DNA from: an uncultured Eubacteriales bacterium
GTDB lineage: Bacteria > Bacillota > Clostridia > Christensenellales > CAG-138
Reading direction: 5' to 3'
Length of the DNA stretch: 14,352 bases
Assembly: GCA_900544555.1 (NCBI GenBank)
Contig: UQWD01000033.1
Span: forward strand, 1 to 14,352
Part shown: in pieces, positions 1 through 7,645 of the stretch
Layout of the letters: the number at the start of each line of letters is the position of its first letter
Numbering within the stretch: position 1 is the stretch's first letter
The notes under the pieces: model-generated
What the model was told of the DNA's origin: nothing
The model's database searches: none
Seen by the model: the letters and a program-made list of their open reading frames with translations, nothing else
Position numbers and translations under genes: made by a program

Positions 1-1
1 C

Positions 2-2140
2 GTGGCCGTCGCCGTCCGCGTCAACCAGCGCCCAGTCCGTCGGATTCTCTTCAAAGTATTCTCCGAAGATGACGTTGCCGTCGCCCCCGCCGGGCGTCGG
101 CGTGGGATCAGGCAGCCCGCCTTTTACGAGCTCCACATTGTCCACCCATGCCGTATCATCGTTGGTGTTGACGGAGTTATCCTTTGAATATGTCCAGGTG
201 AACGTATACGTTCCCGCGGTTTCCGCGGTATACGAATACGTAGCCCAGTCTATCTTACCGGAGATGTTGCTTTGCGCTGTCCCGTTTACGGCGAATATGA
301 GTTTGTCGTAATTGGTTTCGCTGCTCACCTTCCAGTCAAAACGAAGAGCGTCGCCTGCTTCCATCTCCACAACGGAGGTGATGACCGCGCTACTGCTCGC
401 AACGCCCTGGTTGGTGGACTCAGCGACACCGCGGCTGCCCAGCACCACCGCCGTCCACGGATAGTCGGGATCGTTGGCGAACGAAAGACTGCCGCCCAAT
501 ACGTTGAGCGCGTCGTCAAGGCTTTCCAGCTCGGATACGGTCACTTCACAGCTTGCCGCAAAATTTCCGTCAACCGTAGTCGCCGTGATGACAGCCGTTC
601 CAGCGCTTACGCCGGTTACGAAGCCGCTATCCACCGTCGCCACCGAAGGGTCGCTCGTCGTCCATACAATATCTTTATTGGTTGCGTTAGCCGGCTCGAT
701 TGTGGCTGCAATCTCAACCGGAAGCGCGTTCGTAAAGGTCTGCAGCGCGGTCGGGTTCAGGCTTATGCCCGTTACCGCGAGAGGGCCGGGTACGTTAACC
801 GTAGCGGTCGCCGTATACACGCCGCCCTCCAGGTTATCCCGAAGCGTTACGGTTATTGTGGCCGTTCCCTGCGCAACGCCCGTCACCAGGCCCGCGCCGT
901 CAACCGTCGCGACCGCGGTGTTTGAGGACGACCACTCCAGCGTATAGTTGTTCGCGTTTTCGGGCGTGGTCGTTACGCCAAGCTGCGCCGTGTTGTTCAC
1001 GTAAAGATCGTTGACAACCGCCGGGACGATCTCAACGCCCGTCGCCGGGGTCGGTTCGTTTTGAAGCACGATATCCCCGTCGCCGTCCCAGATAAGAACC
1101 GCGTTGCCGTACGTATCCACGGGCCCATGAATTTCCTTGGCTTTTTCACACGCTTCCTCCACCGTATAGTAGCGGGAAGGATCAGCGGGCGATTCGGTTA
1201 CAAACAACTCATGGATGGTAGGCATCATCAGCCCGTCGTAATAGAAGGTGACGGACTCGGTATAGCCCATGACGAAGCCGCCGCCGTGCCGTAAAATCGG
1301 CGCGCTCAGGCCGTCCGTCTTCATTCCCTCGCAGATTCCGAGGTAAACGACGGTGTTATCGAGCTCATCGCAGTATTTTTCAAAAAAAGTACCGGTTACG
1401 CCAATCCAGCTTCCGCCGTTGAGCAGATTGCCTTCTGTAAAATCGGCGGTGTCGTACGCGCCCGGAGCCGGCACGCAAATCCAGGATTTGCCGCCGCTGG
1501 CAGTGCCGTGGCTGTCCACCAGCACCACGCCGAACTCGTCGAACCGCTTGAAGCTCTCAATACTCCCCTCGGCGCCGTAGAAGCTTGAAACGCTGCATGC
1601 TTCCTCGCCCAGCACTTCCTGCACTCCCTGCGCCGCCTCAAGGTAATTGAGCGTCATGTTGCCATCAAACCCGTAATAAGGGCTGTAAACGCCAATGTTG
1701 AGATTGGTGGCGGGTGTAACGCCTTTGCCGCCAAGCAGAGATTGCAGCTCATCCAGAGCCTCCGTGTTAACGGGTGCGGGAGCTTGAGCGCTTTGCATCT
1801 TCATTTCTATTCTGCGATCGTACGTACAGGGTATGCCGCCGACCGTTTCAAAATAGAAATGGTAATCGCTTTCGCGCTTTACCACCTCAACGTCCGCATG
1901 ATTTTCAACAAATTCATAGAGCTTGTCAACGATGGCCTTGTCGGCCGTTTTCTCGCTTTCAAGCTTTTCCTCGACCTCGAAGATTTCATCCCAAACATCG
2001 TTAGATGTTTTGAACGCCGCTTCCGAAGAGATTTCGGGAGCGCCCTCAAGATCCAGAGCGGAGACGGCTGACGTTATGCTTGGGAGCACAAGAGCCATAA
2101 CAAGCAAAACGCCTAGCATCTTCTTCCATGTCTGCTTCAT
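2..2140 (-). CDS. Secreted caspase-fold (clan CD-like) protein with Big_2 and cleaved-adhesin-like domains, C-terminus outside window
   Basis: The frame stays open from ATG at 2140 to the left edge (713 codons seen, no stop). A good site (AAAGGAAG) lies 6 bases before the ATG. Residues 1-28 form a Sec signal peptide: MKQTWKK, a hydrophobic core, and an AVSA end. Residues ~195-350 resemble a caspase/gingipain/CHAT fold: a hydrophobic strand ends in DSHG (His211), a second ends in YLGICEG (Cys270), followed by a GGGFVMGY strand and a VEEACEKAKE helix. These positions fit a His-Cys dyad, so a cysteine peptidase is inferred, not shown. Residues ~369-452 and ~454-540 are two bacterial Ig-like Big_2 domains (SSNTAVATVD, TSDPSVATVD, then VTGV and GTAxIT). 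Residues ~541-673 look like an adhesin/MAM-type beta sandwich. A PDPTPTPGGG linker leads to a second module starting EYFEENPTDWALVDADGDGH, the typical opening of Cleaved_Adhesin. It probably acts outside the cell; gingipains share this layout. Confidence 0.82.
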   Translation of the reverse strand, partial: MKQTWKKMLGVLLVMALVLPSITSAVSALDLEGAPEISSEAAFKTSNDVWDEIFEVEEKLESEKTADKAIVDKLYEFVENHADVEVVKRESDYHFYFETVGGIPCTYDRRIEMKMQSAQAPAPVNTEALDELQSLLGGKGVTPATNLNIGVYSPYYGFDGNMTLNYLEAAQGVQEVLGEEACSVSSFYGAEGSIESFKRFDEFGVVLVDSHGTASGGKSWICVPAPGAYDTADFTEGNLLNGGSWIGVTGTFFEKYCDELDNTVVYLGICEGMKTDGLSAPILRHGGGFVMGYTESVTFYYDGLMMPTIHELFVTESPADPSRYYTVEEACEKAKEIHGPVDTYGNAVLIWDGDGDIVLQNEPTPATGVEIVPAVVNDLYVNNTAQLGVTTTPENANNYTLEWSSSNTAVATVDGAGLVTGVAQGTATITVTLRDNLEGGVYTATATVNVPGPLAVTGISLNPTALQTFTNALPVEIAATIEPANATNKDIVWTTSDPSVATVDSGFVTGVSAGTAVITATTVDGNFAASCEVTVSELESLDDALNVLGGSLSFANDPDYPWTAVVLGSRGVAESTNQGVASSSAVITSVVEMEAGDALRFDWKVSSETNYDKLIFAVNGTAQSNISGKIDWATYSYTAETAGTYTFTWTYSKDNSVNTNDDTAWVDNVELVKGGLPDPTPTPGGGDGNVIFGEYFEENPTDWALVDADGDGH

Positions 2141-2191
2141 GTGGTTACTTCCTTTCGTAGATAAATTAGACACCAGCCAATGTCCGGTTCA

Positions 2192-2200
2192 ATTATAGCA
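2192..2200 (-). promoter_or_regulatory. Extended -10 promoter of the secreted protein gene
   Basis: On the minus strand TATAAT is preceded by TGC, a perfect extended -10. The -35 is weak: TGGAAA at 16-base spacing matches 4 of 6. It lies about 50 bases before the ATG at 2140. Confidence 0.6.
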
Positions 2201-2624
2201 TATTTTTACATAGTTTCCACGCAGTGTGCCCAAAATTTAGCAATTAATATAATTTATATCAGACACACAAAGAAATTAGATGGAGTTTAATAAAATTATA
2301 AATTTACGATGTAAAAGTTAAAAACAGATAGCTTTGGAATTATAAAAATAAAGAATAATTATAAATAATTATTGCATATAAACGAATAATAATGTTATAT
2401 ACTGTATACTCGGCATAAGACTTAGAATATACATTAGTAAATGTGAAGCAATCTAATAAAATCATCGTTTAGTTTTGATTGATTATATACATAACTATTC
2501 AAACAAAAGCTTATTGCCAATAGGATTTTCAGCTCATATAATATTCTAATTGTCTCATATTAATTTCAGAAGCGCTGCATTTTTAATAGCAAACAACGTT
2601 TCATTTAAAAAAATAATATGGCTG
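2201..2624. other. AT-rich intergenic stretch with no gene
   Basis: About 420 bases made almost entirely of A and T, in sharp contrast to the flanking genes. I see no coding frame, tRNA or riboswitch. It holds a perfect 20-base AT-only inverted repeat at 2354-2373 (AATAATTAT, two bases, ATAATTATT). It separates two divergent promoters and may simply be a curved or low-melting spacer. Confidence 0.6.
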
Positions 2625-2653
2625 TTGACAAATTGGTTTATACCACATATACT
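2625..2653 (+). promoter_or_regulatory. Near-consensus promoter of the gntR-ABC operon
   Basis: TTGACA at 2625-2630 and TATACT at 2648-2653 with a 17-base spacer, which is almost ideal for the housekeeping sigma factor. The predicted start near 2660 leaves a leader of only ~25 bases before the GTG at 2685. Confidence 0.85.
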
Positions 2654-2677
2654 TAGTTACATAAGCAACTAACTAAG
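2652..2677. promoter_or_regulatory. Operator-like inverted repeat over the transcription start
   Basis: CTTAGTTA (2652-2659) and TAACTAAG (2670-2677) are a perfect 8-base inverted repeat with a 10-base spacer. It covers the end of the -10, the predicted start and the ribosome binding site. Binding here would block initiation, as expected for autorepression by the GntR protein encoded next. Confidence 0.65.
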
Positions 2678-2684
2678 AAAGCTG

Positions 2685-3059
2685 GTGATAGGTTTGTTCG
2701 AGGCGGATGACGGCCGGCCTTTATTCCAGCAGATCGCGGATTGGATAGAGGAGGGTATAATGAGTGGAGCGTTTAAGGATGAGCAGCAGATACCGTCTAC
2801 TACGGAGATTTCGGGCGCTTACGGTATTAACCCGGCAACGGTGCTAAAGGGCGTAAACATACTGGTTGAACGCCGGGTAATATACAAAAAACGCGGGCTG
2901 GGTATGTTCGTGCGTAACGGAGCCGCCGAGCTGGTGAAAAAAACGAGGCGGGAGCAGTTCTACGCTAAATTTATTCCATCTTTGATAAAAGAGGCGAAAA
3001 ACCTTGGCGTTTCAAGGGAAGAGCTTTGCTTGATGATACAGAGAGGGTATGAGGTATGA
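2685..3059 (+). CDS. GntR-family regulator, YtrA subfamily
   Basis: A 124-residue DNA-binding repressor that probably controls its own operon. Residues ~10-78 are the GntR winged helix-turn-helix: RPLFQQIADWIEEGIMSG, then IPSTTEISGAYGINPATV and the recognition/wing part ERRVIYKKRGLGMFV. Only ~45 residues follow (two helices ending in EELCLMIQRGYEV), the short C-terminal dimerisation region that defines the YtrA subfamily and binds no large ligand domain. The start is GTG at 2685 with a weak site (AAGAAAG, 2675-2681). No better start fits, and the family N-terminus begins about this far before the first helix. The stop overlaps the ATPase start by ATGA (3056-3059), so the two are translationally coupled. 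YtrA-type operons in Bacilli respond to cell-envelope-active antibiotics; that inducer is only an analogy here. Confidence 0.9.
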   Translation: MIGLFEADDGRPLFQQIADWIEEGIMSGAFKDEQQIPSTTEISGAYGINPATVLKGVNILVERRVIYKKRGLGMFVRNGAAELVKKTRREQFYAKFIPSLIKEAKNLGVSREELCLMIQRGYEV

Positions 3060-3916
3060 AGATCACAGTTGAGGGGATAAGCAAACGGTTTGGTCAGTTA
3101 TGGGCGCTTAAAGATATCAACCTTGAGTTTGGTGACAACAAAATATACGGCCTGCTTGGGCGCAATGGGGCGGGTAAAACGACGCTTCTTGATCTGATGG
3201 CTGGGCGCATATACCCCAATGACGGGGCGATTAAGTTAGATGGGATGAACACGGACGACGGCGTTACGGGCGAATTGTTTTATATGAGCGCCGCTACGCT
3301 TTATCCCGAAGGGATGCGGGTACGGGGCGCGATGGAGTTCGCGAACGCGCTTTACCCGGGTTACGACGCCGCATACGCAAAGGAGCTTTGCGAAAGGTTC
3401 AAGCTATCTACGCGCGCGAAGATAAAAGGTTTGTCGACGGGATATAAAACGATATGCAAATGCGTTATCGCGCTTGCAAGCAACGCCCCGTTTGTTGTAT
3501 ACGACGAGCCGGCGCTCGGCCTCGACGCAAACCATCGAATGCTGCTTTACCAATGTATGATCGAGAATTATGCTCAGCATCCAAAAACCATCATTATATC
3601 CACGCACCTCATAGAGGAGGCCGCCCATTTAATAGAAGAGGCAGTAATATTGGATAATGGGGCGGTGATTTATCATGCGCCGGTCGAAACGCTGCTTTCA
3701 ACTGCTTGCGTTATATCTGGGCCGGCTGAAGCTGTGGATGGGTTTTGCTCGGGGTACGACGTATACGGGGAGGAAACGCTCGGCGGATTTAAAGCGAAAT
3801 ATCTGGCGCAAAAGCCGTCGGGGCAAGCGCCTGACGATGTGAAAATCGGAAGGCCGGAGCTGCAGAAGCTTTTTGTTCAAATGACGGGAAGCTCAGACTG
3901 GAGGAATAGATTATGA
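3056..3916 (+). CDS. ABC transporter ATP-binding protein (YtrB/BcrA-like)
   Basis: A 286-residue cytoplasmic ATPase that powers the membrane protein encoded next. Walker A is GRNGAGKT (residues 35-42), Walker B is FVVYDE (146-151) with Glu151 as catalytic base, the D-loop is ALGLD, and the H-loop His184 lies in ISTHLIEEA. The signature is LSTGY (126-130) in place of LSGGQ, and the Q-loop region (FYMSAATLYPEG) lacks an obvious Gln; similar departures occur in YtrB-like exporters. After ~residue 215 comes a tail of ~70 residues seen in drug- and peptide-export ATPases. It overlaps its neighbours by ATGA on both sides. Export of or defence against an antimicrobial compound is the likeliest role, inferred from the GntR-ATPase-permease layout; the substrate is unknown. 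Confidence 0.9.
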   Translation: MKITVEGISKRFGQLWALKDINLEFGDNKIYGLLGRNGAGKTTLLDLMAGRIYPNDGAIKLDGMNTDDGVTGELFYMSAATLYPEGMRVRGAMEFANALYPGYDAAYAKELCERFKLSTRAKIKGLSTGYKTICKCVIALASNAPFVVYDEPALGLDANHRMLLYQCMIENYAQHPKTIIISTHLIEEAAHLIEEAVILDNGAVIYHAPVETLLSTACVISGPAEAVDGFCSGYDVYGEETLGGFKAKYLAQKPSGQAPDDVKIGRPELQKLFVQMTGSSDWRNRL

Positions 3917-4626
3917 GAATTATACCAGCGCTCAAATATTATGCGAAACACTGGCTTAAAGGCATAGCGGGATTTTTCCCGATTTCCATTTTGGTGTGCC
4001 TTTGGATGATGTTCGGCGTCAGAAACCTGTTTGGCGGCGGATTCTCAGGAGACTTCTCCGTACATGGCTGGGATATGATAACGATGGTGTTCGTTTTCGT
4101 TACGTGCCTAAACGCTTTTAAGGAGCAGTTTCTGCTGTTTAATCAAAATGGGATCGGACGCAATTCCCAATACCTTGCTTTTGCTGTGAGCCTTATTGCT
4201 TTTTCAGTGATAATCGCGGCAATTGACATACTCTTACAGGCTGGTCTTAGAAGCATATCTCCGTACACGTCCGTGTTTGAGCAAATATTCAAGGCCGGAC
4301 TTTCGGGAACGGCGGATAGCGGCATAAGCTTGATGTTGACTCAATTTCTTTGGGAGTTCTCCATATTTTTTATGGTGGGCGCAATCGGCTATACCCTGAC
4401 AAGCTTTATGTACCGATTGAACAAGTGGGGGAAAATAGCATTTTGGTTGGGCGTGGTTTTCGTATTAAACCTCTGGCCTAGGCTTTTCGGGGTGACGTTT
4501 AAGTTTGGAACGCCCGGGCTTGCGGGCTATATTTGCGCGGCCATTCTCGTGGGCGCCGGGTTCTTGGCGCTGGCGTATGCCGTTACTTGGCGCATACCCG
4601 TTAAGCGCGAATCGGCCGTGGGCTGA
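3913..4626 (+). CDS. ABC transporter permease, six transmembrane segments
   Basis: A 237-residue integral membrane protein, the likely partner of the preceding ATPase. About six hydrophobic segments can be read: residues ~18-36, 56-70, 86-112, 141-168, 175-194 and 204-227. A short cytoplasmic N-terminus (MRIIPALKYYAKHWLKG) precedes the first, and a basic tail (ITWRIPVKR-type) follows the last. There is no extracellular FtsX- or MacB-type domain and no binding-protein gene nearby, which argues for an exporter or sensor over an importer. Translation starts within the ATPase stop (ATGA, 3913-3916), with AGGAATAG just before. Sequence alone would not identify it; the call rests mainly on operon position and topology. 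With one ATPase and one permease the pump probably forms as a homodimer of each. Confidence 0.82.
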   Translation: MRIIPALKYYAKHWLKGIAGFFPISILVCLWMMFGVRNLFGGGFSGDFSVHGWDMITMVFVFVTCLNAFKEQFLLFNQNGIGRNSQYLAFAVSLIAFSVIIAAIDILLQAGLRSISPYTSVFEQIFKAGLSGTADSGISLMLTQFLWEFSIFFMVGAIGYTLTSFMYRLNKWGKIAFWLGVVFVLNLWPRLFGVTFKFGTPGLAGYICAAILVGAGFLALAYAVTWRIPVKRESAVG

Positions 4627-4642
4627 CGCGGACGCCGCGTTT
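4626..4642 (+). terminator. Possible weak terminator after the ABC operon
   Basis: ACGCGG, loop ACG, CCGCGT forms a perfect 6-base stem starting in the permease stop codon and followed by TTTAAATAT. The T-run is poor, so termination may be partial. Confidence 0.35.
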
Positions 4643-4674
4643 AAATATCTATGGCGCGACTGGGTTTTGTGCAT

Positions 4675-4680
4675 TATAAT
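4675..4680 (+). promoter_or_regulatory. Candidate -10 for the purine nucleoside phosphorylase gene
   Basis: A perfect TATAAT lies 69 bases before the ATG at 4749. No convincing -35 is present at 16-18 bases, so only the -10 is supported. Confidence 0.4.
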
Positions 4681-4748
4681 TAAGAAAAAGGCTGGCGGCG
4701 CTTCCGCCCGTTAACATCGGAGAGCGGCGCTGTCTAAGGAGGTTAGCA

Positions 4749-5453
4749 ATGGGAGTTCCTACGCCGCATATCAACGCGAAGCCGGGTGATTTTGCAAAAA
4801 CCGTTCTTATGCCGGGCGATCCGCTCCGCGCAAAGTACATTGCGGATAATTATTTTGACAATGCCTTGCTCGTAAATAATGTCCGGGGGGTACAGGGGTA
4901 TACCGGCATGTACCGGGGCAAGCGCGTTTCCGTCATGGCCAGCGGCATGGGTATGCCGTCCATCGGAATTTATTCTTATGAGCTTTATCATGAGTACGGC
5001 GTTGAAAATATTATACGCGTTGGCTCCGCGGGCGCAATCCATCCGGATTTGAAACTGCGCTCCATCGTGCTGGGCATGGGCGCGTGCACCAATTCCAATT
5101 ACGCCGCGCAGTTTGGTCTGCCGGGCGCGTTCGCGCCGATTGCCGGTTATTCGCTGCTAAAAAAAGCGGCGGAGGCCGCGGAGCGCATGGGCTTGCCCTT
5201 CATGGTAGGGAATCTTTATTCTACAGATACGTTTTACGACGATTCTCAAAGGCTGGGCGACTGGCGTAAAATGGGCGTGCTGGCGGTTGAGATGGAGAGC
5301 GCGGCGCTTTATATGAACGCGGCGCGCGCCAATAAGAACGCGCTATGCATATGTACCATATCGGACTGCCCGTTTACCGGGGAGGAGTTAAGCGCAGAGG
5401 AAAGGCAGAAAACCTTTACTCAGATGATGGAGCTCGCGCTGGAAATAGCGTGA
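4749..5453 (+). CDS. deoD: Purine nucleoside phosphorylase, DeoD type
   Basis: A cytoplasmic hexameric enzyme that splits purine (deoxy)ribonucleosides with phosphate to the free base and (deoxy)ribose 1-phosphate, for purine salvage. It is 234 residues against ~239 in Escherichia coli. Visible signatures are TPHINA (His7, equivalent of His4, contributed to the neighbour's site), MPGDPLRAKYIA (Gly23, Arg27), Arg46, ASGMGMPSIGIYSYEL, IRVGSAGA (phosphate-binding Arg90 and Ser93), VEMES (Glu181-Glu183, ribose) and ISDCPF with the catalytic Asp206, followed by Arg219. All main catalytic positions are kept, so it should be active. The start is certain: AAGGAGG at 4736-4742 with a 6-base spacer. 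It appears to be a single gene; no other deo or pup gene is in the window, and no purine riboswitch is visible in front. Confidence 0.96.
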   Translation: MGVPTPHINAKPGDFAKTVLMPGDPLRAKYIADNYFDNALLVNNVRGVQGYTGMYRGKRVSVMASGMGMPSIGIYSYELYHEYGVENIIRVGSAGAIHPDLKLRSIVLGMGACTNSNYAAQFGLPGAFAPIAGYSLLKKAAEAAERMGLPFMVGNLYSTDTFYDDSQRLGDWRKMGVLAVEMESAALYMNAARANKNALCICTISDCPFTGEELSAEERQKTFTQMMELALEIA

Positions 5454-6021
5454 ATGTTAGATTATCCGCCGCTGATTTATACGGCCTAGAGCCGAGCGCG
5501 GCGCGGCTGGGATTCTAGCTCGTGAGAACCGCTCAAAGCGGCCGGATATGCGCTAAGAAAAAAAAGAGGATGCTCTGGCGCAAGAGTATCTGCGTCTGCC
5601 GAATTTAATTTTATCTTTCGTGGCTGTACGGTTGCTGCACGCGTGCCGATAAACGGGCCTGCTGACAAATGAACGGCGATATGCAGCTAGAAGGGAAGCG
5701 TATCGCCTTTTATTTCGTTGGAATCTAAAGGGGCGGCGCTCCTTTTGCAGCCGGCGCTGCGAAGTAAAGTGTAGAGCGATATACATCTGACAGCGCCGCC
5801 GTAATATCAAGGGCGTTTCGTGCGGATTTACGATGCATCGGCGGCCGTAAAGGAAAGCCCAATAGAGGCTGACAATATATACGAAATCTTCGTTTATCGT
5901 TCCTCTTGTAAGCTTCGGTGCATTTGTCACTAAGCGCGGCTAAAGTTCCGCTCCGCACCTCGGATGAGGCGGAGGTATAGAGATAGAGAAAACGAACCAC
6001 ATTTGAAAAGCGAGCCGAAAT
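5454..6021. other. Gene-less stretch between deoD and the DUF6273 gene
   Basis: About 570 bases between two converging genes. Frames of up to 125 codons exist on the minus strand, but they have no ribosome binding site, are rich in Arg and overlap one another, so I reject them. Some GC-rich hairpins are present (for example CCGCT/AGCGG at 5529-5541). No T-run terminator convincingly serves either gene. Confidence 0.5.
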
Positions 6022-6651
6022 TTATGTTTGCATGTTTAGCCATAATGCAGGTCGAACGCCGCCCCTGTTATCCCCATTTAAAGGATGAAAACAAGAGGAT
6101 ATGTTGCATTTAAGGATATTGTTGCCCTGGATACCTATGTTGCCGTCGCCGTGGACGTATACGGCTTTGACATTATTACGGCCGGGTGACCGAAGCCACC
6201 ACCACCATGAATAACCCTCTGACGTTGCCGCTCGTTTAATGTTGTTCTCATCTTTCCTTTGAAACCAATACATTTGATTCTTACCTCGGTTTAACAGCTT
6301 GGAGCTGCTGTCGCCAAAATACTTGCAAACCGCTTCTTCGATGCTTAACAAAAACACGCTGTCCCGCGTATCCTCTCCGCCCTCTGTCCCATACCAGGGG
6401 TTATCGGGGTTTTTGTTTATCACCGAGATGATTCTTGATTGGTCGGCTTCTCTAAATGCATCATAGAACGAGCCGTTAAGATATTTTCTTAACGCGCAGT
6501 ATGCCCATGTCGTATCTCTGTAAACGTCATGGTAAGCTCTTAATTCTATTATACCTTCGGTAATTATTAAAGCCGCATTGTTCTTTATATCAAGAACGCG
6601 CCAATCATAACGGCCGAATGGCACTATTGAGCCAATATTAAGCCCTTTCAT
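6022..6651 (-). CDS. DUF6273 domain protein
   Basis: A 209-residue protein of unknown function with no signal peptide or membrane helix. It opens with GSIVPFGRYDWRVLDI, has a central ALRKYLNGSFYDAF segment and a Ser/Asp-rich middle, and ends with WWWWLRSPGRNN, AVYVHGDGNIG and GGVRPALWLNM, the hallmark of DUF6273 in Clostridia, where the tail recalls C-type-lectin/sulfatase-activator folds. The start is set at ATG 6651, because AAGGAG lies 7 bases before it; an ATG 33 bases upstream has no such site and lies deeper in the neighbour. It overlaps the MerR gene by 14 bases (6638-6651), so both should be co-translated under MerR control. DUF6273 usually appears as a C-terminal domain of bigger, often secreted proteins, so a stand-alone cytoplasmic copy fused into a regulator operon is uncommon. 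The function is not known. Confidence 0.85.
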   Translation of the reverse strand: MKGLNIGSIVPFGRYDWRVLDIKNNAALIITEGIIELRAYHDVYRDTTWAYCALRKYLNGSFYDAFREADQSRIISVINKNPDNPWYGTEGGEDTRDSVFLLSIEEAVCKYFGDSSSKLLNRGKNQMYWFQRKDENNIKRAATSEGYSWWWWLRSPGRNNVKAVYVHGDGNIGIQGNNILKCNISSCFHPLNGDNRGGVRPALWLNMQT

Positions 6652-7642
6652 TGTCCCTCTCCTTAATCGGGAATAGTAAATCAAGCTGCAGGTCTTTCAT
6701 TTGACCATACTGAACATAATTATAAAAATTCAATGTCTCTTCAAAACCTTGTCCCGCTACGGTTTCAGGCGACGTCCACCGGGGGGAACCCAAGTCATTT
6801 TCATATTTATCACTCGCGTTTACCCACGCGCCCAATAAACGCCAGTCTTCAAAATCCCACGACCTTAATACGTGCGCCGCATATAATCCGCCCTTGAAAA
6901 CTCGTTTTATAAGCGGCGAAGGGATCTCCATATCGCTAGGAACGGACACCCACGTCTCATATATGTGCGAGGGTTCTCCAATTTCGGCCGTCCCCTGAGA
7001 GCAGTCGAAACCGAAGCACCGCGCGTCTGGCTTAATGTGTAGCAATCCGCTCTCATCTACAAACTGCTTAATCATGTCCGCCGTTTTGCCTTCGCAGCCT
7101 TCACCAGAGGCGTAGGCGGCTGCCACGGTCATGGGCGGAAGGTAAACTATCCGCACATCTTTGTCCTCAAGTTTACTTAATTTATTACTTGCCTGGTTAA
7201 GTTGTTCCATTGACTTTTCCTCCTTGAAATGAACTTTTGTGACAGTTAGTGAATCTACAACTTCCATTAAGCTTTCGTCGTCCGGCAGCGCAAACTTCGC
7301 GCCCATGAGGTTGAGCTTATCGATAAAAGCTTTGGTGACGCTGCGAATTGTGGACAGCGCGGTAATTTCGTCCTCAATGTCGGCAAGGCTCCGCTCGAAG
7401 GCTTCAATTGCAACGCGCGCGTTCGCGCTTTGCAGAACCTCGGCAATCTGTTTGAGCGGTATCCGCAGTTTGCGAAGAACGATAATCTGACGCAGACGCA
7501 TGACGGCCTCGTTATCATATGCGCGGTATGCGGAATTTTCTTGTTTCGCTGGGGTTATCAACCCGATTTGCTCATAATACCTGAGTGTGCGGGTTGAGAT
7601 AGAGAACAAATTTGATACCTGACTGATGGTTTGCAGTTCCAT
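6638..7642 (-). CDS. MerR-family regulator with GyrI-like effector-binding domain
   Basis: A 334-residue transcription factor. Residues 1-70 are the MerR winged helix: TISQVSNLFSISTRTLRYYEQIGLI, then AYDNEAVMRLRQIIVLRKLRIPLKQI. Residues ~78-115 form the dimerisation coiled coil (ERSLADIEDEITALSTI). After a charged linker, residues ~155-330 look like a GyrI/AraC-E-bind-type ligand domain (VRIVYLPPMTVAAAYASG, HIYETWVSVPSD, VFKGGLYAAHVLRSWDFEDWRLLGAWV). BmrR- and TipA-like relatives bind hydrophobic cations or peptides and activate by twisting promoter DNA. The ligand here is unknown. The start is ATG 7642; GGAG lies 9 bases in front. A matching promoter and dyad sit directly upstream, so autoregulation is very likely. 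The last 14 bases overlap the DUF6273 gene. Confidence 0.93.
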   Translation of the reverse strand: MELQTISQVSNLFSISTRTLRYYEQIGLITPAKQENSAYRAYDNEAVMRLRQIIVLRKLRIPLKQIAEVLQSANARVAIEAFERSLADIEDEITALSTIRSVTKAFIDKLNLMGAKFALPDDESLMEVVDSLTVTKVHFKEEKSMEQLNQASNKLSKLEDKDVRIVYLPPMTVAAAYASGEGCEGKTADMIKQFVDESGLLHIKPDARCFGFDCSQGTAEIGEPSHIYETWVSVPSDMEIPSPLIKRVFKGGLYAAHVLRSWDFEDWRLLGAWVNASDKYENDLGSPRWTSPETVAGQGFEETLNFYNYVQYGQMKDLQLDLLFPIKERDNERA

Positions 7643-7645
7643 GAG

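Noticed and set aside
272..947. Plus-strand open frames of 157-217 codons
   Set aside because: They lie antisense to the large secreted-protein gene, overlap each other in different frames, are Arg/Ala-rich and have no ribosome binding site.
4627..4748. Purine riboswitch ahead of deoD
   Set aside because: The ~120-base leader shows none of the conserved three-way-junction sequences; only short GC hairpins are present.
5558..5590. Hairpin GATGCTCT/AGAGTATC next to an A8 run, as a minus-strand terminator
   Set aside because: On the minus strand the stem has an A-C mismatch, and it is ~430 bases beyond the DUF6273 stop; on the plus strand there is no T-run.
6022..6651. DUF6273 protein as the variable target of a diversity-generating retroelement
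   Set aside because: The WWWWLRSPG/VRPALWLN tail recalls lectin-like targets, but no reverse transcriptase or template repeat is in the window.
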